Positions 54,051 to 62,600 of a stretch of 64,000 nucleotides of DNA are shown one piece after another; position 1 is the stretch's first letter; every line of letters starts with the position of its first letter. Where the stretch lies: the NCBI RefSeq assembly GCF_001700325.1, contig NZ_MATO01000022.1, positions 26,654 through 90,653 of the forward strand. The letters are read 5' to 3'. Below the pieces are notes generated by a model, which saw nothing but the letters and a program-made list of their open reading frames with translations, was not told the origin of the DNA and made no database searches. The stretch comes from Caryophanon latum. Its GTDB lineage: Bacteria > Bacillota > Bacilli > Bacillales_A > Planococcaceae. The position numbers were made by a program, and so were the translations under genes.

Positions 54051-54079
54051 TTGACTTTAAATTAAATTCGTTATAAGAT
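54051..54079 (+). promoter_or_regulatory. Promoter for rplM-rpsI
   Basis: TTGACT and TAAGAT at 17-bp spacing. Confidence 0.75.
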
Positions 54080-54084
54080 GATGT

Positions 54085-54170
54085 ATGGTATTTTCATTAC
54101 CACCACAATAATAAGCCCCGAAACTTATACAGTGTAACTAATGAAAAATAACGGTAATCATATCGATTAG
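54085..54170 (+). promoter_or_regulatory. Probable L13 leader
   Basis: The untranslated region before rplM includes TTACCACCACAATAA, CCCCGAAACTTATACAG and TAACGGTAATC, in the place where Firmicutes have the L13 autoregulatory leader. GGTATTTTCATTACC can pair. The match is by position and general look. Confidence 0.45.
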
Positions 54171-54182
54171 GAGGATATATAC

Positions 54183-54620
54183 ATGCGTACAACATTCATG
54201 GCTAAAGGTCACGAAGTAGAACGTAAATGGTTAGTAATCGACGCTGAAGGCCAAACACTTGGTCGTTTAGCTTCTGAAGTAGCTGCTATTTTACGTGGTA
54301 AACATAAACCAACATTCACACCAAACGTTGACACAGGTGATCACGTAATCATCATCAACGCAGAAAAAATCGAGTTAACAGGTAATAAATTACAAGGTAA
54401 AATTTACTACCGTCACACTCAATTCGCAGGCGGTTTAAAACAACGCACAGCTGGCGAAATGAAAGAAAAATACCCAACTCAAATGCTTGAGTTAGCTATC
54501 AAAGGGATGCTTCCAAAGAACTCTTTAGGCCGTAAAATGTTTGGTAAATTAAACGTTTATGCTGGTACAGAGCACCCACACGCAGCACAAAAACCAGAAG
54601 CATACGAGCTTCGCGGATAA
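54183..54620 (+). CDS. rplM: 50S ribosomal protein L13
   Basis: 145 residues ([40 protein letters not shown]). First protein to bind 23S rRNA in assembly. GGAGGATA precedes the ATG. Confidence 0.98.
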   Translation: MRTTFMAKGHEVERKWLVIDAEGQTLGRLASEVAAILRGKHKPTFTPNVDTGDHVIIINAEKIELTGNKLQGKIYYRHTQFAGGLKQRTAGEMKEKYPTQMLELAIKGMLPKNSLGRKMFGKLNVYAGTEHPHAAQKPEAYELRG

Positions 54621-54641
54621 TAATAAAAGGAGGATACAACC

Positions 54642-55034
54642 TTGGCACAAGTTCAATACATCGGCACAGGTCGCCGTAAAAGTTCAGTAGCCCGCGTACG
54701 TTTAGTACCAGGCGAAGGCAACATCGTAATCAACAAACGTGACATCGAAGAGTACGTACCATTCGCAGCGTTACGTGAAGTAATTAAACAACCATTAGTA
54801 GCAACTGAAACTACAGGAAGCTATGATATCCACGTAAACGTTAACGGTGGTGGATACACTGGTCAAGCTGGTGCTGTACGTCACGGTATTGCTCGCGCAT
54901 TACTACAAGTTGACCCAGCATTCCGTCCGACGTTAAAAGCTGCAGGCTTATTAACTCGTGACTCACGTATGAAAGAACGTAAAAAATACGGTCTTAAAGG
55001 CGCTCGTCGTGCACCTCAATTCTCAAAACGTTAA
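54642..55034 (+). CDS. rpsI: 30S ribosomal protein S9
   Basis: 130 residues from TTG 54642 ([19 protein letters not shown]) behind AAAGGAGGAT; the C-terminal tail RRAPQFSKR touches P-site tRNA. A terminator follows. Confidence 0.98.
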   Translation: MAQVQYIGTGRRKSSVARVRLVPGEGNIVINKRDIEEYVPFAALREVIKQPLVATETTGSYDIHVNVNGGGYTGQAGAVRHGIARALLQVDPAFRPTLKAAGLLTRDSRMKERKKYGLKGARRAPQFSKR

Positions 55035-55056
55035 TTTTGGTTTGTACAGAGTTTCA

Positions 55057-55091
55057 AAACACGCTCCGACATTTGTCGGGGCGTGTTTTTG
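55057..55091 (+). terminator. Terminator after rpsI
   Basis: AAACACGCTCCGAC and GTCGGGGCGTGTTT pair and are followed by T. Everything from here to salA is accessory. Confidence 0.85.
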
Positions 55092-55130
55092 TTTACAAAA
55101 AACAATCCATTATTTACTATTAAATAATGG
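55092..55130 (+). promoter_or_regulatory. Promoter embedded in a perfect palindrome, DUF262/ATPase module
   Basis: TTTACA (55092-55097) and TACTAT (55115-55120) are 17 bp apart. The -10 lies in the centre of a perfect inverted repeat, CCATTATTTA (55107-55116) and TAAATAATGG (55121-55130), separated by CTAT. This is a good operator for autorepression or control by an outside regulator. The ribosome-binding site starts directly after it. Confidence 0.6.
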
Positions 55131-55142
55131 GGTGATGAAAAA

Positions 55143-56252
55143 ATGGATTATACACAAGTAACATTTGATATTGAAACACTCGAAAGAAAGATTAACAGAG
55201 GTAGTATAAAAATTGATTCAGATTTTCAACGAGGAGAAGTTTGGGGATTAGAACGTAAAAAGAAATTAATTGATACAATTTTGAGAAAGTGGCCTATTCC
55301 TCCAATACAACTAATAGAAACAGAAGGCGATCGACAAGAGATTTTAGATGGTCTACAAAGAATATCAACTATCCTATCTTTTTTAAATAATGAATTTGCT
55401 ATTGATGGTAACATACTTCCTGAATCAAAAGAGATTCAAGAGTTAGATAAAATGAGATTCTCGGATTTAAAAATGAAATCAGAAGAACAGGGAGATATTT
55501 TTAATAAATTTTATAACAGAATTTTAGGAACAAATATTAGTATATATTTTATTCAAAATGCGACAGCTGAAGAAATAGCAGAACTATTTTATCGTTTTAA
55601 TAATCCAATGACATTAACAACAGTAGAAAAACGAAATGCTTTTTTTGGAGAAACGCGCTCTCAAATTAAAGAATTAGGTGATCTATTCATTAAATTAGGA
55701 GCTAGTAAGGAAACAATTGGTTTTTCTAACACTAGAGGAACATATGAAGACTTGATAGTAAAGGTCTGTTATTTGTATGAGTTTAAAGATATTAAAAAGA
55801 AGATAAATTCGGATATGCTTATAAATTTATATAGAGATAACCATGTTTTTTCTAAGAAAACTATTGAACATGTTAAAGAAGGTATGAAGATTCTATTAAA
55901 TGCTATAGAATTTGATTCAGCTGAAAATAGAAGATATTCTAAATCTATTATATTTTCTCTTTTACTCTTCTTTACGGTCTTTAGTGATAAAAAAATTTCG
56001 TATGTACAAATTCAAGGGTTGTTATCTTTTGTTAATAATTCGAATCATTATTATAAAGACTCTGAAATATATAATCTATTTGAAAATAAATCTATGGCAG
56101 CTTCAACTGATGCTCAGAATATAAGGATAAGACAGGCGATTCTAAAAATAGTTTTTGAAAATGACACAATGTATATGAATGACACTAAAAGAGTATTGGA
56201 GTATGCGAAAGAGTATAATTACATTGAAGATAATTGGGAGGGGGTTAAATGA
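55143..56252 (+). CDS. DUF262 (ParB/Srx-like, DGQQR-type) protein, putative defence component
   Basis: 369 residues. The N-terminal DUF262 fold shows DSDFQRGEVWGLERKKKLID (Asp27-Arg30) and ILDGLQRISTILSFL, where DGLQR (69-73) is a variant of the DGQQR nucleotide-binding motif. A helical C-terminal half follows. No HNH/DUF1524 nuclease motif as in GmrSD or SspE is seen. Arg codons are almost all AGA/AGG and the DNA is much more AT-rich than the neighbours, pointing to horizontal acquisition. It overlaps the ATPase gene by 4 nt (ATGA). DUF262 proteins are often parts of anti-phage systems; the role here is inferred. Confidence 0.8.
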   Translation: MDYTQVTFDIETLERKINRGSIKIDSDFQRGEVWGLERKKKLIDTILRKWPIPPIQLIETEGDRQEILDGLQRISTILSFLNNEFAIDGNILPESKEIQELDKMRFSDLKMKSEEQGDIFNKFYNRILGTNISIYFIQNATAEEIAELFYRFNNPMTLTTVEKRNAFFGETRSQIKELGDLFIKLGASKETIGFSNTRGTYEDLIVKVCYLYEFKDIKKKINSDMLINLYRDNHVFSKKTIEHVKEGMKILLNAIEFDSAENRRYSKSIIFSLLLFFTVFSDKKISYVQIQGLLSFVNNSNHYYKDSEIYNLFENKSMAASTDAQNIRIRQAILKIVFENDTMYMNDTKRVLEYAKEYNYIEDNWEGVK

Positions 56253-57511
56253 AAATTAAGGATGCGAAAATAAGAGATCTTTCTAGAAAAATGTATGAAG
56301 ACGAATTACCTCCAATAAAAGTTATTTTGGGACATAATGGTATCGGGAAGACTAGATTTCTTAAAAACGAGTATGACCTTGACTGTGGAGAAAAAGCTTA
56401 TTTGAGTGAGACCTATCCAATTTTATCTAAGAAATTTATTGAAATTATCAAGGAACTAGATTTATTTGAAGAATTGACCTTTATTAAAGTGCGTGAAAAA
56501 GATTTGAGAATGTTAGCTGCAATGCTAGGGAAACGGTATAAATCTATAAAGTATACAATTGTGAGTATGAATGAATTAGAAGAACGATATGAAGCAGAAG
56601 ATATTATGAAGATTTTTGGTGCAAGCATTATAGAAGAGTTGAATGAATATCGCTCACATGTTTTCTATTATATAGAGGTTGAAGATGAGTATGGCTTCAC
56701 ATATACTTCTCATGAAATGGGCGTAGGAGAATACTTAATTGCTGTATATTTTTTTATGTTTAACTTAGAACCCGAAAAGAAACCCATTTATTATATTGAT
56801 GAACCTTGTAATTATTTAGCGCCTATGTCTTTAAGGAATTATGTAAAGCTTTTGATTTATGCAGCTGTAAATAAGAATATCCAGTTTGTTATGACAACAA
56901 ATAACTACGATTTAGTAGATTATTTAATCAATTTTAATGCCAAAATTCAACTTATTTTAAAAGAACAAGAAGAGGTTATTGAAGTAGATACTGAAAAATA
57001 TACCCAGATTTTCAGAAAAGAAATATTCAATGATAAAGGCTTGTTAAATAAAAAAGTCGTATTTACTGAAGATCAGTTAGCTATGGACTTTCTTAAAGAT
57101 AAGGTTGATAGTGTATTATTTGTAAAGACTAATGGTGAAGCAAATTTAACTAAAGTAGTAGATGTTATAAAATTGGCAGGGCATGCTATTTTAAATGGCG
57201 TTAATATCAAATGTGTATACGATGGTGATCAAAGAAGCAAGATAGAAGAAAATGAGTGGGTTAGTGTATTACCTTTTCTGAATGTCGAAGAAGAAATTTT
57301 TAGACTTTTTGAAGAAGAAGATCCGTATTTTTCAGAAATAGAAACACTGGAAAGGTACCAAATATTATCAACTATTAGAGAAGAGGAAATACACGATGCC
57401 TATAGACGGCTCAAATGTATTTTAAACAAAAATGATGACGAGATAGTTAGCTATCTTCAAGAAAAGCATAAAGGATGGATTGATGATTTTGTAGCAAGTT
57501 TCAAAGAGTGA
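56249..57511 (+). CDS. AAA/ABC-type ATPase with TOPRIM/DUF4435-like C-terminus, putative defence component
   Basis: 420 residues. Walker A GHNGIGKT is at 28-35, an ABC-signature-like MGVGEYL at 157-163, Walker B IYYIDEP at 180-186 and a sensor segment MTTNN at 215-219. From about 268 a second domain begins with VVFTEDQLAMDFL (Glu274) and contains CVYDGDQ (Asp325, Asp327) and LPFLNVEEEIF. That is the Glu...DxD...N pattern of TOPRIM-like/DUF4435 nuclease domains. The build resembles OLD nucleases or a fused AriA-AriB (PARIS), but the partner is a DUF262 protein. Codon usage is foreign. The DUF4435 assignment is by motif only. Confidence 0.75.
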   Translation: MKIKDAKIRDLSRKMYEDELPPIKVILGHNGIGKTRFLKNEYDLDCGEKAYLSETYPILSKKFIEIIKELDLFEELTFIKVREKDLRMLAAMLGKRYKSIKYTIVSMNELEERYEAEDIMKIFGASIIEELNEYRSHVFYYIEVEDEYGFTYTSHEMGVGEYLIAVYFFMFNLEPEKKPIYYIDEPCNYLAPMSLRNYVKLLIYAAVNKNIQFVMTTNNYDLVDYLINFNAKIQLILKEQEEVIEVDTEKYTQIFRKEIFNDKGLLNKKVVFTEDQLAMDFLKDKVDSVLFVKTNGEANLTKVVDVIKLAGHAILNGVNIKCVYDGDQRSKIEENEWVSVLPFLNVEEEIFRLFEEEDPYFSEIETLERYQILSTIREEEIHDAYRRLKCILNKNDDEIVSYLQEKHKGWIDDFVASFKE

Positions 57512-57588
57512 GCTTTTTTCTATATTTTCAAGTAAGAAGGCTTTCTTGTTCCTAAACATATCATAGCCGAATCGCGAAATAGTTATGC

Positions 57589-57594
57589 TATAAT
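57589..57594 (+). promoter_or_regulatory. -10 element for salA
   Basis: TATAAT 36 nt before the salA start, with no clear -35. It lies after the accessory genes, so salA keeps its own promoter. Confidence 0.45.
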
Positions 57595-57629
57595 AGGACG
57601 TATCTTACAGATTTAGGGGAGTGTTTTAC

Positions 57630-58685
57630 TTGATTAACGAGCAACAAGTCCGTGAAATTCTTGGTCAATTAGAAGATCCGTTTTTACATAGAACGTTACA
57701 AGAAACAGACGGCATTTTAAGCGTTTCGATTAAAGAGGAAAAAAACCACGTGAGCGTAAAAGTGGCGATCACAAAAACGAATACACCAGAGCAAATGCAA
57801 CTGCAAATGAAAGTAGTTGAGAAGTTAAAAGAAGCGGGTGCAAACACAGTTGGTATTCGCTTTGAAGAACTTTCAAAAGAAAAGCTTGAGCAATTCCGCG
57901 GACAAGCAACGGAATCAGAAGCACAAGATATTTTATCACCGTTATCAAAAGTACAATTTATCTCGATTGCATCAGGTAAAGGCGGCGTAGGGAAATCGAC
58001 TGTTTCTGTTAACTTAGCAGTAGCACTTGCACGTTTAGGTAAAAAAGTGGCGTTAATCGATGCGGACATTTACGGCTTTAGTGTACCAGATATGATGGGT
58101 GTACAAGAAATGCCAGTTGTGAAAAACGATCGCATTTTCCCAGTAGACCGTTTAGGCGTAAAAGTCATTTCAATGGGCTTCTTCGTTGAAAACAATGCAC
58201 CGATCGTTTGGCGTGGTCCAATGCTTGGAAAAGTGCTTGATCAGTTCTTCCGCGACGTCGAGTGGGGCGAAATTGATTACTTATTATTAGACTTACCACC
58301 AGGCACAGGCGATATCGCACTTGATATTCACCAAATGTTACCGGCATCAAAAGAAATCGTTGTGACAACTCCACATCCAACAGCAGCATTCGTTGCGGCA
58401 CGTGCAGGGGCGATGGCGTTACAAACAGATCACGAAATTCTTGGTGTTGTGGAAAACATGGCATGGTATGAATCAAAATCAGGTGAGCGCGAGTACGTAT
58501 TCGGTAAAGGCGGCGGTCCGAAGCTTGCGGAAGAATTACGCACAGAGCTACTTGGTCAAATTCCACTAGGTCAACCAGATTGGGACGAGGAAGACTTCGC
58601 ACCTTCTGTATATGCAGAAACACATCCAACAGGTAAGCTTTACTTACAAATGGCACAAAACGTCATCGATAAGTTAGCGAAATAA
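57630..58685 (+). CDS. salA: Mrp/NBP35-family P-loop ATPase SalA
   Basis: About 351 residues. An N-terminal MIP18-like domain (first 95 residues) precedes the ATPase domain with SGKGGVGKSTVSVNLA, DADIYGFSVPDMMG and LLLDLPPGTGDIALDIH. The CxxC of iron-sulfur carrier Mrp proteins is absent (NMAWYESKSGEREYVFG), as in B. subtilis SalA, which indirectly raises protease expression. The start is TTG 57630 behind AGGGGAGTG; the GTG at 57621 overlaps that site. Confidence 0.92.
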   Translation: MINEQQVREILGQLEDPFLHRTLQETDGILSVSIKEEKNHVSVKVAITKTNTPEQMQLQMKVVEKLKEAGANTVGIRFEELSKEKLEQFRGQATESEAQDILSPLSKVQFISIASGKGGVGKSTVSVNLAVALARLGKKVALIDADIYGFSVPDMMGVQEMPVVKNDRIFPVDRLGVKVISMGFFVENNAPIVWRGPMLGKVLDQFFRDVEWGEIDYLLLDLPPGTGDIALDIHQMLPASKEIVVTTPHPTAAFVAARAGAMALQTDHEILGVVENMAWYESKSGEREYVFGKGGGPKLAEELRTELLGQIPLGQPDWDEEDFAPSVYAETHPTGKLYLQMAQNVIDKLAK

Positions 58686-58690
58686 TAAAT

Positions 58691-58727
58691 GGCGCTACTC
58701 TTTCGTGATGAAAGGGTGGCGCTTTTT
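58691..58727 (+). terminator. Terminator after salA
   Basis: GGCGCTACTCTTTC and GAAAGGGTGGCGC pair and are followed by TTTTT. Confidence 0.85.
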
Positions 58728-58829
58728 GCTTTCGTCGCCTCGTGTCGTTTGATAAAATAAGGAAAAGCGTTACATTTCGATGTACATATGTGCGTATTTT
58801 AGAAAAAATAGCATTGGGGGCTAAAGGGG

Positions 58830-59504
58830 ATGACGATACGGAACTTTATGAAATTTGCATTTTGGGGCATTTTACTAGGTGGGACGTTAACGGCAGTTGC
58901 GAGCTTTTTCATTCGCTATGACGTATATGCGCCGTTTATTGAAGCAGGTGAGTACGGTGAAGTGATTGCGACGTTCGTTTGGATGTTTTTACTAGGCGTG
59001 ACGATGGCGGTTATTGCGCAGGCGGGTTACTTTGCATATTTAACGATTCATCAAATTGGCGTCGGTGTGTTTAAAACGCTCACACTTTGGAATTGGGTAC
59101 AACTGTTGCTCATTGTCGTCGTGCTCGTTGATTTAGTCATATTCCGCTTCATGCCCGATGCGAACACATGGCAGCAGCACGCGTTCTACATCGTGCTACT
59201 TGTTGTGCTGATCAGCAGTGCGATTGTAACAGCGATGCAAAAAGTGAAAATGACGGGCAAAAAGCATGTGTTCATTTCAGCGCTATTTTTCATGATCGTC
59301 GTAACGTCGCTTGAATGGCTCATTGCGTTAATGGGGCGCGCATCGACGAGTGATAGCTACGTCGCATTGTTGCTGTTTCCGCTTGTTGCAGTCAATGCAT
59401 ATCAGCTGCTTATGCTCCCGAAATATAATGCGCAATCAGAGCAAGATCGCAAACGACTGCAGGAACGTAAACAGCTTCGCGCACAGCAAAAGATCGAGGC
59501 TTAA
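58830..59504 (+). CDS. kbaA: KinB-signalling pathway activation protein KbaA
   Basis: 224 residues with six or so membrane helices (for example FAFWGILLGGTLTAVASFFI, ATFVWMFLLGVTMAVIAQAGYF, LLLIVVVLVDLVIF), ending in a charged tail (QDRKRLQERKQLRAQQK). In B. subtilis KbaA aids KinB in starting the sporulation phosphorelay, and the order salA-gerD-kbaA-pdaB is typical. Here gerD and pdaB are missing. Call rests on position and membrane layout. Confidence 0.82.
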   Translation: MTIRNFMKFAFWGILLGGTLTAVASFFIRYDVYAPFIEAGEYGEVIATFVWMFLLGVTMAVIAQAGYFAYLTIHQIGVGVFKTLTLWNWVQLLLIVVVLVDLVIFRFMPDANTWQQHAFYIVLLVVLISSAIVTAMQKVKMTGKKHVFISALFFMIVVTSLEWLIALMGRASTSDSYVALLLFPLVAVNAYQLLMLPKYNAQSEQDRKRLQERKQLRAQQKIEA

Positions 59505-59520
59505 AAATTATACATCTTCG

Positions 59521-59560
59521 GCACAAGTGCATCGCAAAACGCGAACGCTTGTGTTTTTTA
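59521..59560 (+). terminator. Terminator after kbaA
   Basis: CACAAGTGC...GCGCTTGTG-type arms (CACAAG and CTTGTG closing, with inner GC pairs) followed by six T. Confidence 0.65.
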
Positions 59561-59672
59561 TTGTCGCAAAGCGTGTAGACCTCCGATGTCAGACGAATGT
59601 ATCGCTATTGAAGCATAATTTGTTCCTCGTTATATTGAAAAAAGATGAAAATGACATGGAGGCAATTATATA

Positions 59673-62600
59673 ATGACGAAACGTAAAAAATTACAACAAA
59701 CAACAAAGTTTTTAGCAGCGACTGCGCTCGTAACGACAGCAATCGCACCAACCGTACAAGCTGAAGAGGTAAGTGTGAGTACAATTGCGGATGCGCGTGC
59801 ACTAGAGTTAAAGCAAACTGTAACGGTTGAAGGTGTCGTAACGACAGCACCAGGCTTTGCAGGCAGTAACCAATCATTTTACATACAAGATGCAACAGGT
59901 GGGATGTTCGTTTACGTAAAAGAAACGGACGTTAACATAGGTGATAAAGTACGCGTTACCGGTTCGTTAGCTGCTTATAAAGGTGAACTACAGTTAAGTA
60001 ACCCGACAATTGAGCAGCTACCAAGCACAGGTGAGCAAGTGACGCCAGTAGAAGAAACAGTAACAGCGGACAATCAAGGTGAGCTTATTACATTAAAAGG
60101 CGTGAAAATTTCAGGCTTAATGAAATCAAATGACCAAGGTACGTTTGATTTCATTGCGAAAAAGGACGGACAAGCAGACGTAGCGGTGAAGCTCGATTAC
60201 CGCAGCGGCTATACGTACGAACAATTCGTAGCAGCGGGCTTTAACAGCGGTGACGTTGTAGACGTAACAGGTATTGCGGGTAACCCAGACGGTACATTCA
60301 CGTTAAAAGCAATTGGCGAAGCGGCATTTACATTAGTGGAAGACGGCGTTGAAGAAGTTATCGAAGTTAAAACGACGGACGTAGCGGCAGCACGCGCAGC
60401 AGCAGTTGGGGACATCGTGAAGTTTAAAGGTGTTATTACGTCGAAGCCAGGCTTTAACGGCGCAGGATCGTTTTACGTACAAGATGATACAGCAGGAATT
60501 TTCATCTATTCACCAGGCTCAGGCTTTAGCGTAGGGCAAGAAGTGATCGTGGAAGGAAAGCGCGATGCATATAACGGTGAAGTACAAATTCGTCCAACGA
60601 ACATCGAAATTGTCGGCATGAAGGAATTACCAGCTGTACAAACAGTAGCACCAGCAGCGATTGACGATTCGTATTTAGGGGAGCTTGTACAGTTAGAGCA
60701 ATTAACAGTAACAGAAGTAACGACAGATAGCTACGATAACTTCACGATGAACGTATTAACAGAAGACGGTAAAAAAGTTGTCGTTTATAACGATTCTCGC
60801 GGTGGCTTAACAGGTACGGCGTTTAAAGAAGCGTTTAAAGAAGGCGACGTTGTGAACGTAACAGGAATTGTCGGCAACAACAACGGCACATACCGCGTAC
60901 AAGTGTGGGATTTAGCTCAGTTCGAAGGTGAGCTTGCGGCTTCAAAAGGTTCAGGCGCAGTAAAAGAAGGCACAACGCTTGATTTAACGACAATTTATGA
61001 CGATGCGAAAATTTACTATACGACAGATGGTTCAACACCGACAGAAGATAGCCCAGTGTACATGTCACCAATCGAAATTACACAGTCAATGACAGTAAAA
61101 GCATTAATCGTCTTCGGTGGCAAATCAGTTGAGAAGGAATTTGTGTACACAATCGCACCGTTTTATGACGACAAAAAAATTGGCGACATTCAAGGGGCAG
61201 CGCATACGTCACCAGTTGAAAATTCAATCGTACGTGTAGCAGGTACAGTAACGCGCACAACATCAGATTCATTCGTCATTCAAGATGCAGGTGATGGCGA
61301 TGTGGCAACATCTGATGCGATTTTCGTAACAGCAAAAGGTCATAGCTATAAAGCGGGCGACGTTGTAACAGTAGAAGGTCAAGTAGTGGAGCAAGGTGGC
61401 GGCACAGATTTAACGACGACGACAATCGTTGCAGAAAGTCATGAAAAAACAGATACAGCAGACTTACCGACAGCACTTTACATCGGTGAAGACGTAGTAG
61501 CACCGAAAACCGTGATCGACAACGATGGCTTAACGAAATTCGAGCCACAAGACGATGCGATCGACTTCTATGAATCATTAGAAGGTATGCGTGTAGCAGT
61601 GAAGGACGCGAAAATCGTTGCGCCACAATCAGGTGGAACAACAGTAGTCGTGCCAAACATCGAAGGCTTAACGTTCAACAACTTAGGCGGCTTAAGCATT
61701 GCGAAAGATAACTTCAACCCATCTCGTATTTTCGTTGATAAAGGAAACAACACAGCAACATCAGGTGATTCATTTAAAGGTGACATCGTTGGGGTAATGG
61801 GTTATGACAGCAGCAACTTCAAGCTATTTACGACAGAGGCATTACCAGAGCTTGTGACGAATGCACATAAAGATGACATTACGCATATTGAAGTATACGA
61901 AAACAAATTAACGGTTGCGACATACAACATCGAAAACTTCTCAGCAGCAACGCCAGTAGACAAAACGAAAGGCTTAGCGAAGCAAATCGTTAACAACTTA
62001 AAAACACCGGACGTCATCGCATTAACAGAAGTGCAAGATAACGACGGCGCGACAGATTCAGGCAACACAGATGCATCGAAAAGCTACGAGGCGTTAATCG
62101 CAGAAATTAAAGAGTTAACGAACATTGAATACAAGTGGGCAGACGTCGCACCAGAAAACAATCAAGACGGCGGTGCACCAGGTGGTAACATTCGTCCAGG
62201 TTTCCTATACAACCCAGAGCGCGTCACATTACAAGAAGCGCCAAAAGGTTCAGCAACAGAAGGTACGGAGTGGACAGCAGACGGCGAATTAACGTTAAAC
62301 CCAGGTCGCGTTATGGAGCATAAGCAAGAAAATACACGTAAAGCACTTGCGGCACAGTTTACGTTTAACAAAACAGGTGAAGCGTTCACAGTGATCGGTG
62401 CGCACTTAAATTCAAAATCAGGTGACGAGCCGTTATTCGGTAAAACGCAACCAGCAACACTTGTTTCAGAAGCGGAGCGTGTAGAGCTAGCAGCAGCGAT
62501 TCAATCATTCGTGAAAAAAGGCTTAGAGAAAAATCCGAACGCGAACATTTTCGTAGCAGGCGACATGAACGACTTCCAGTTCTCAGCACCACTTGAAGCG

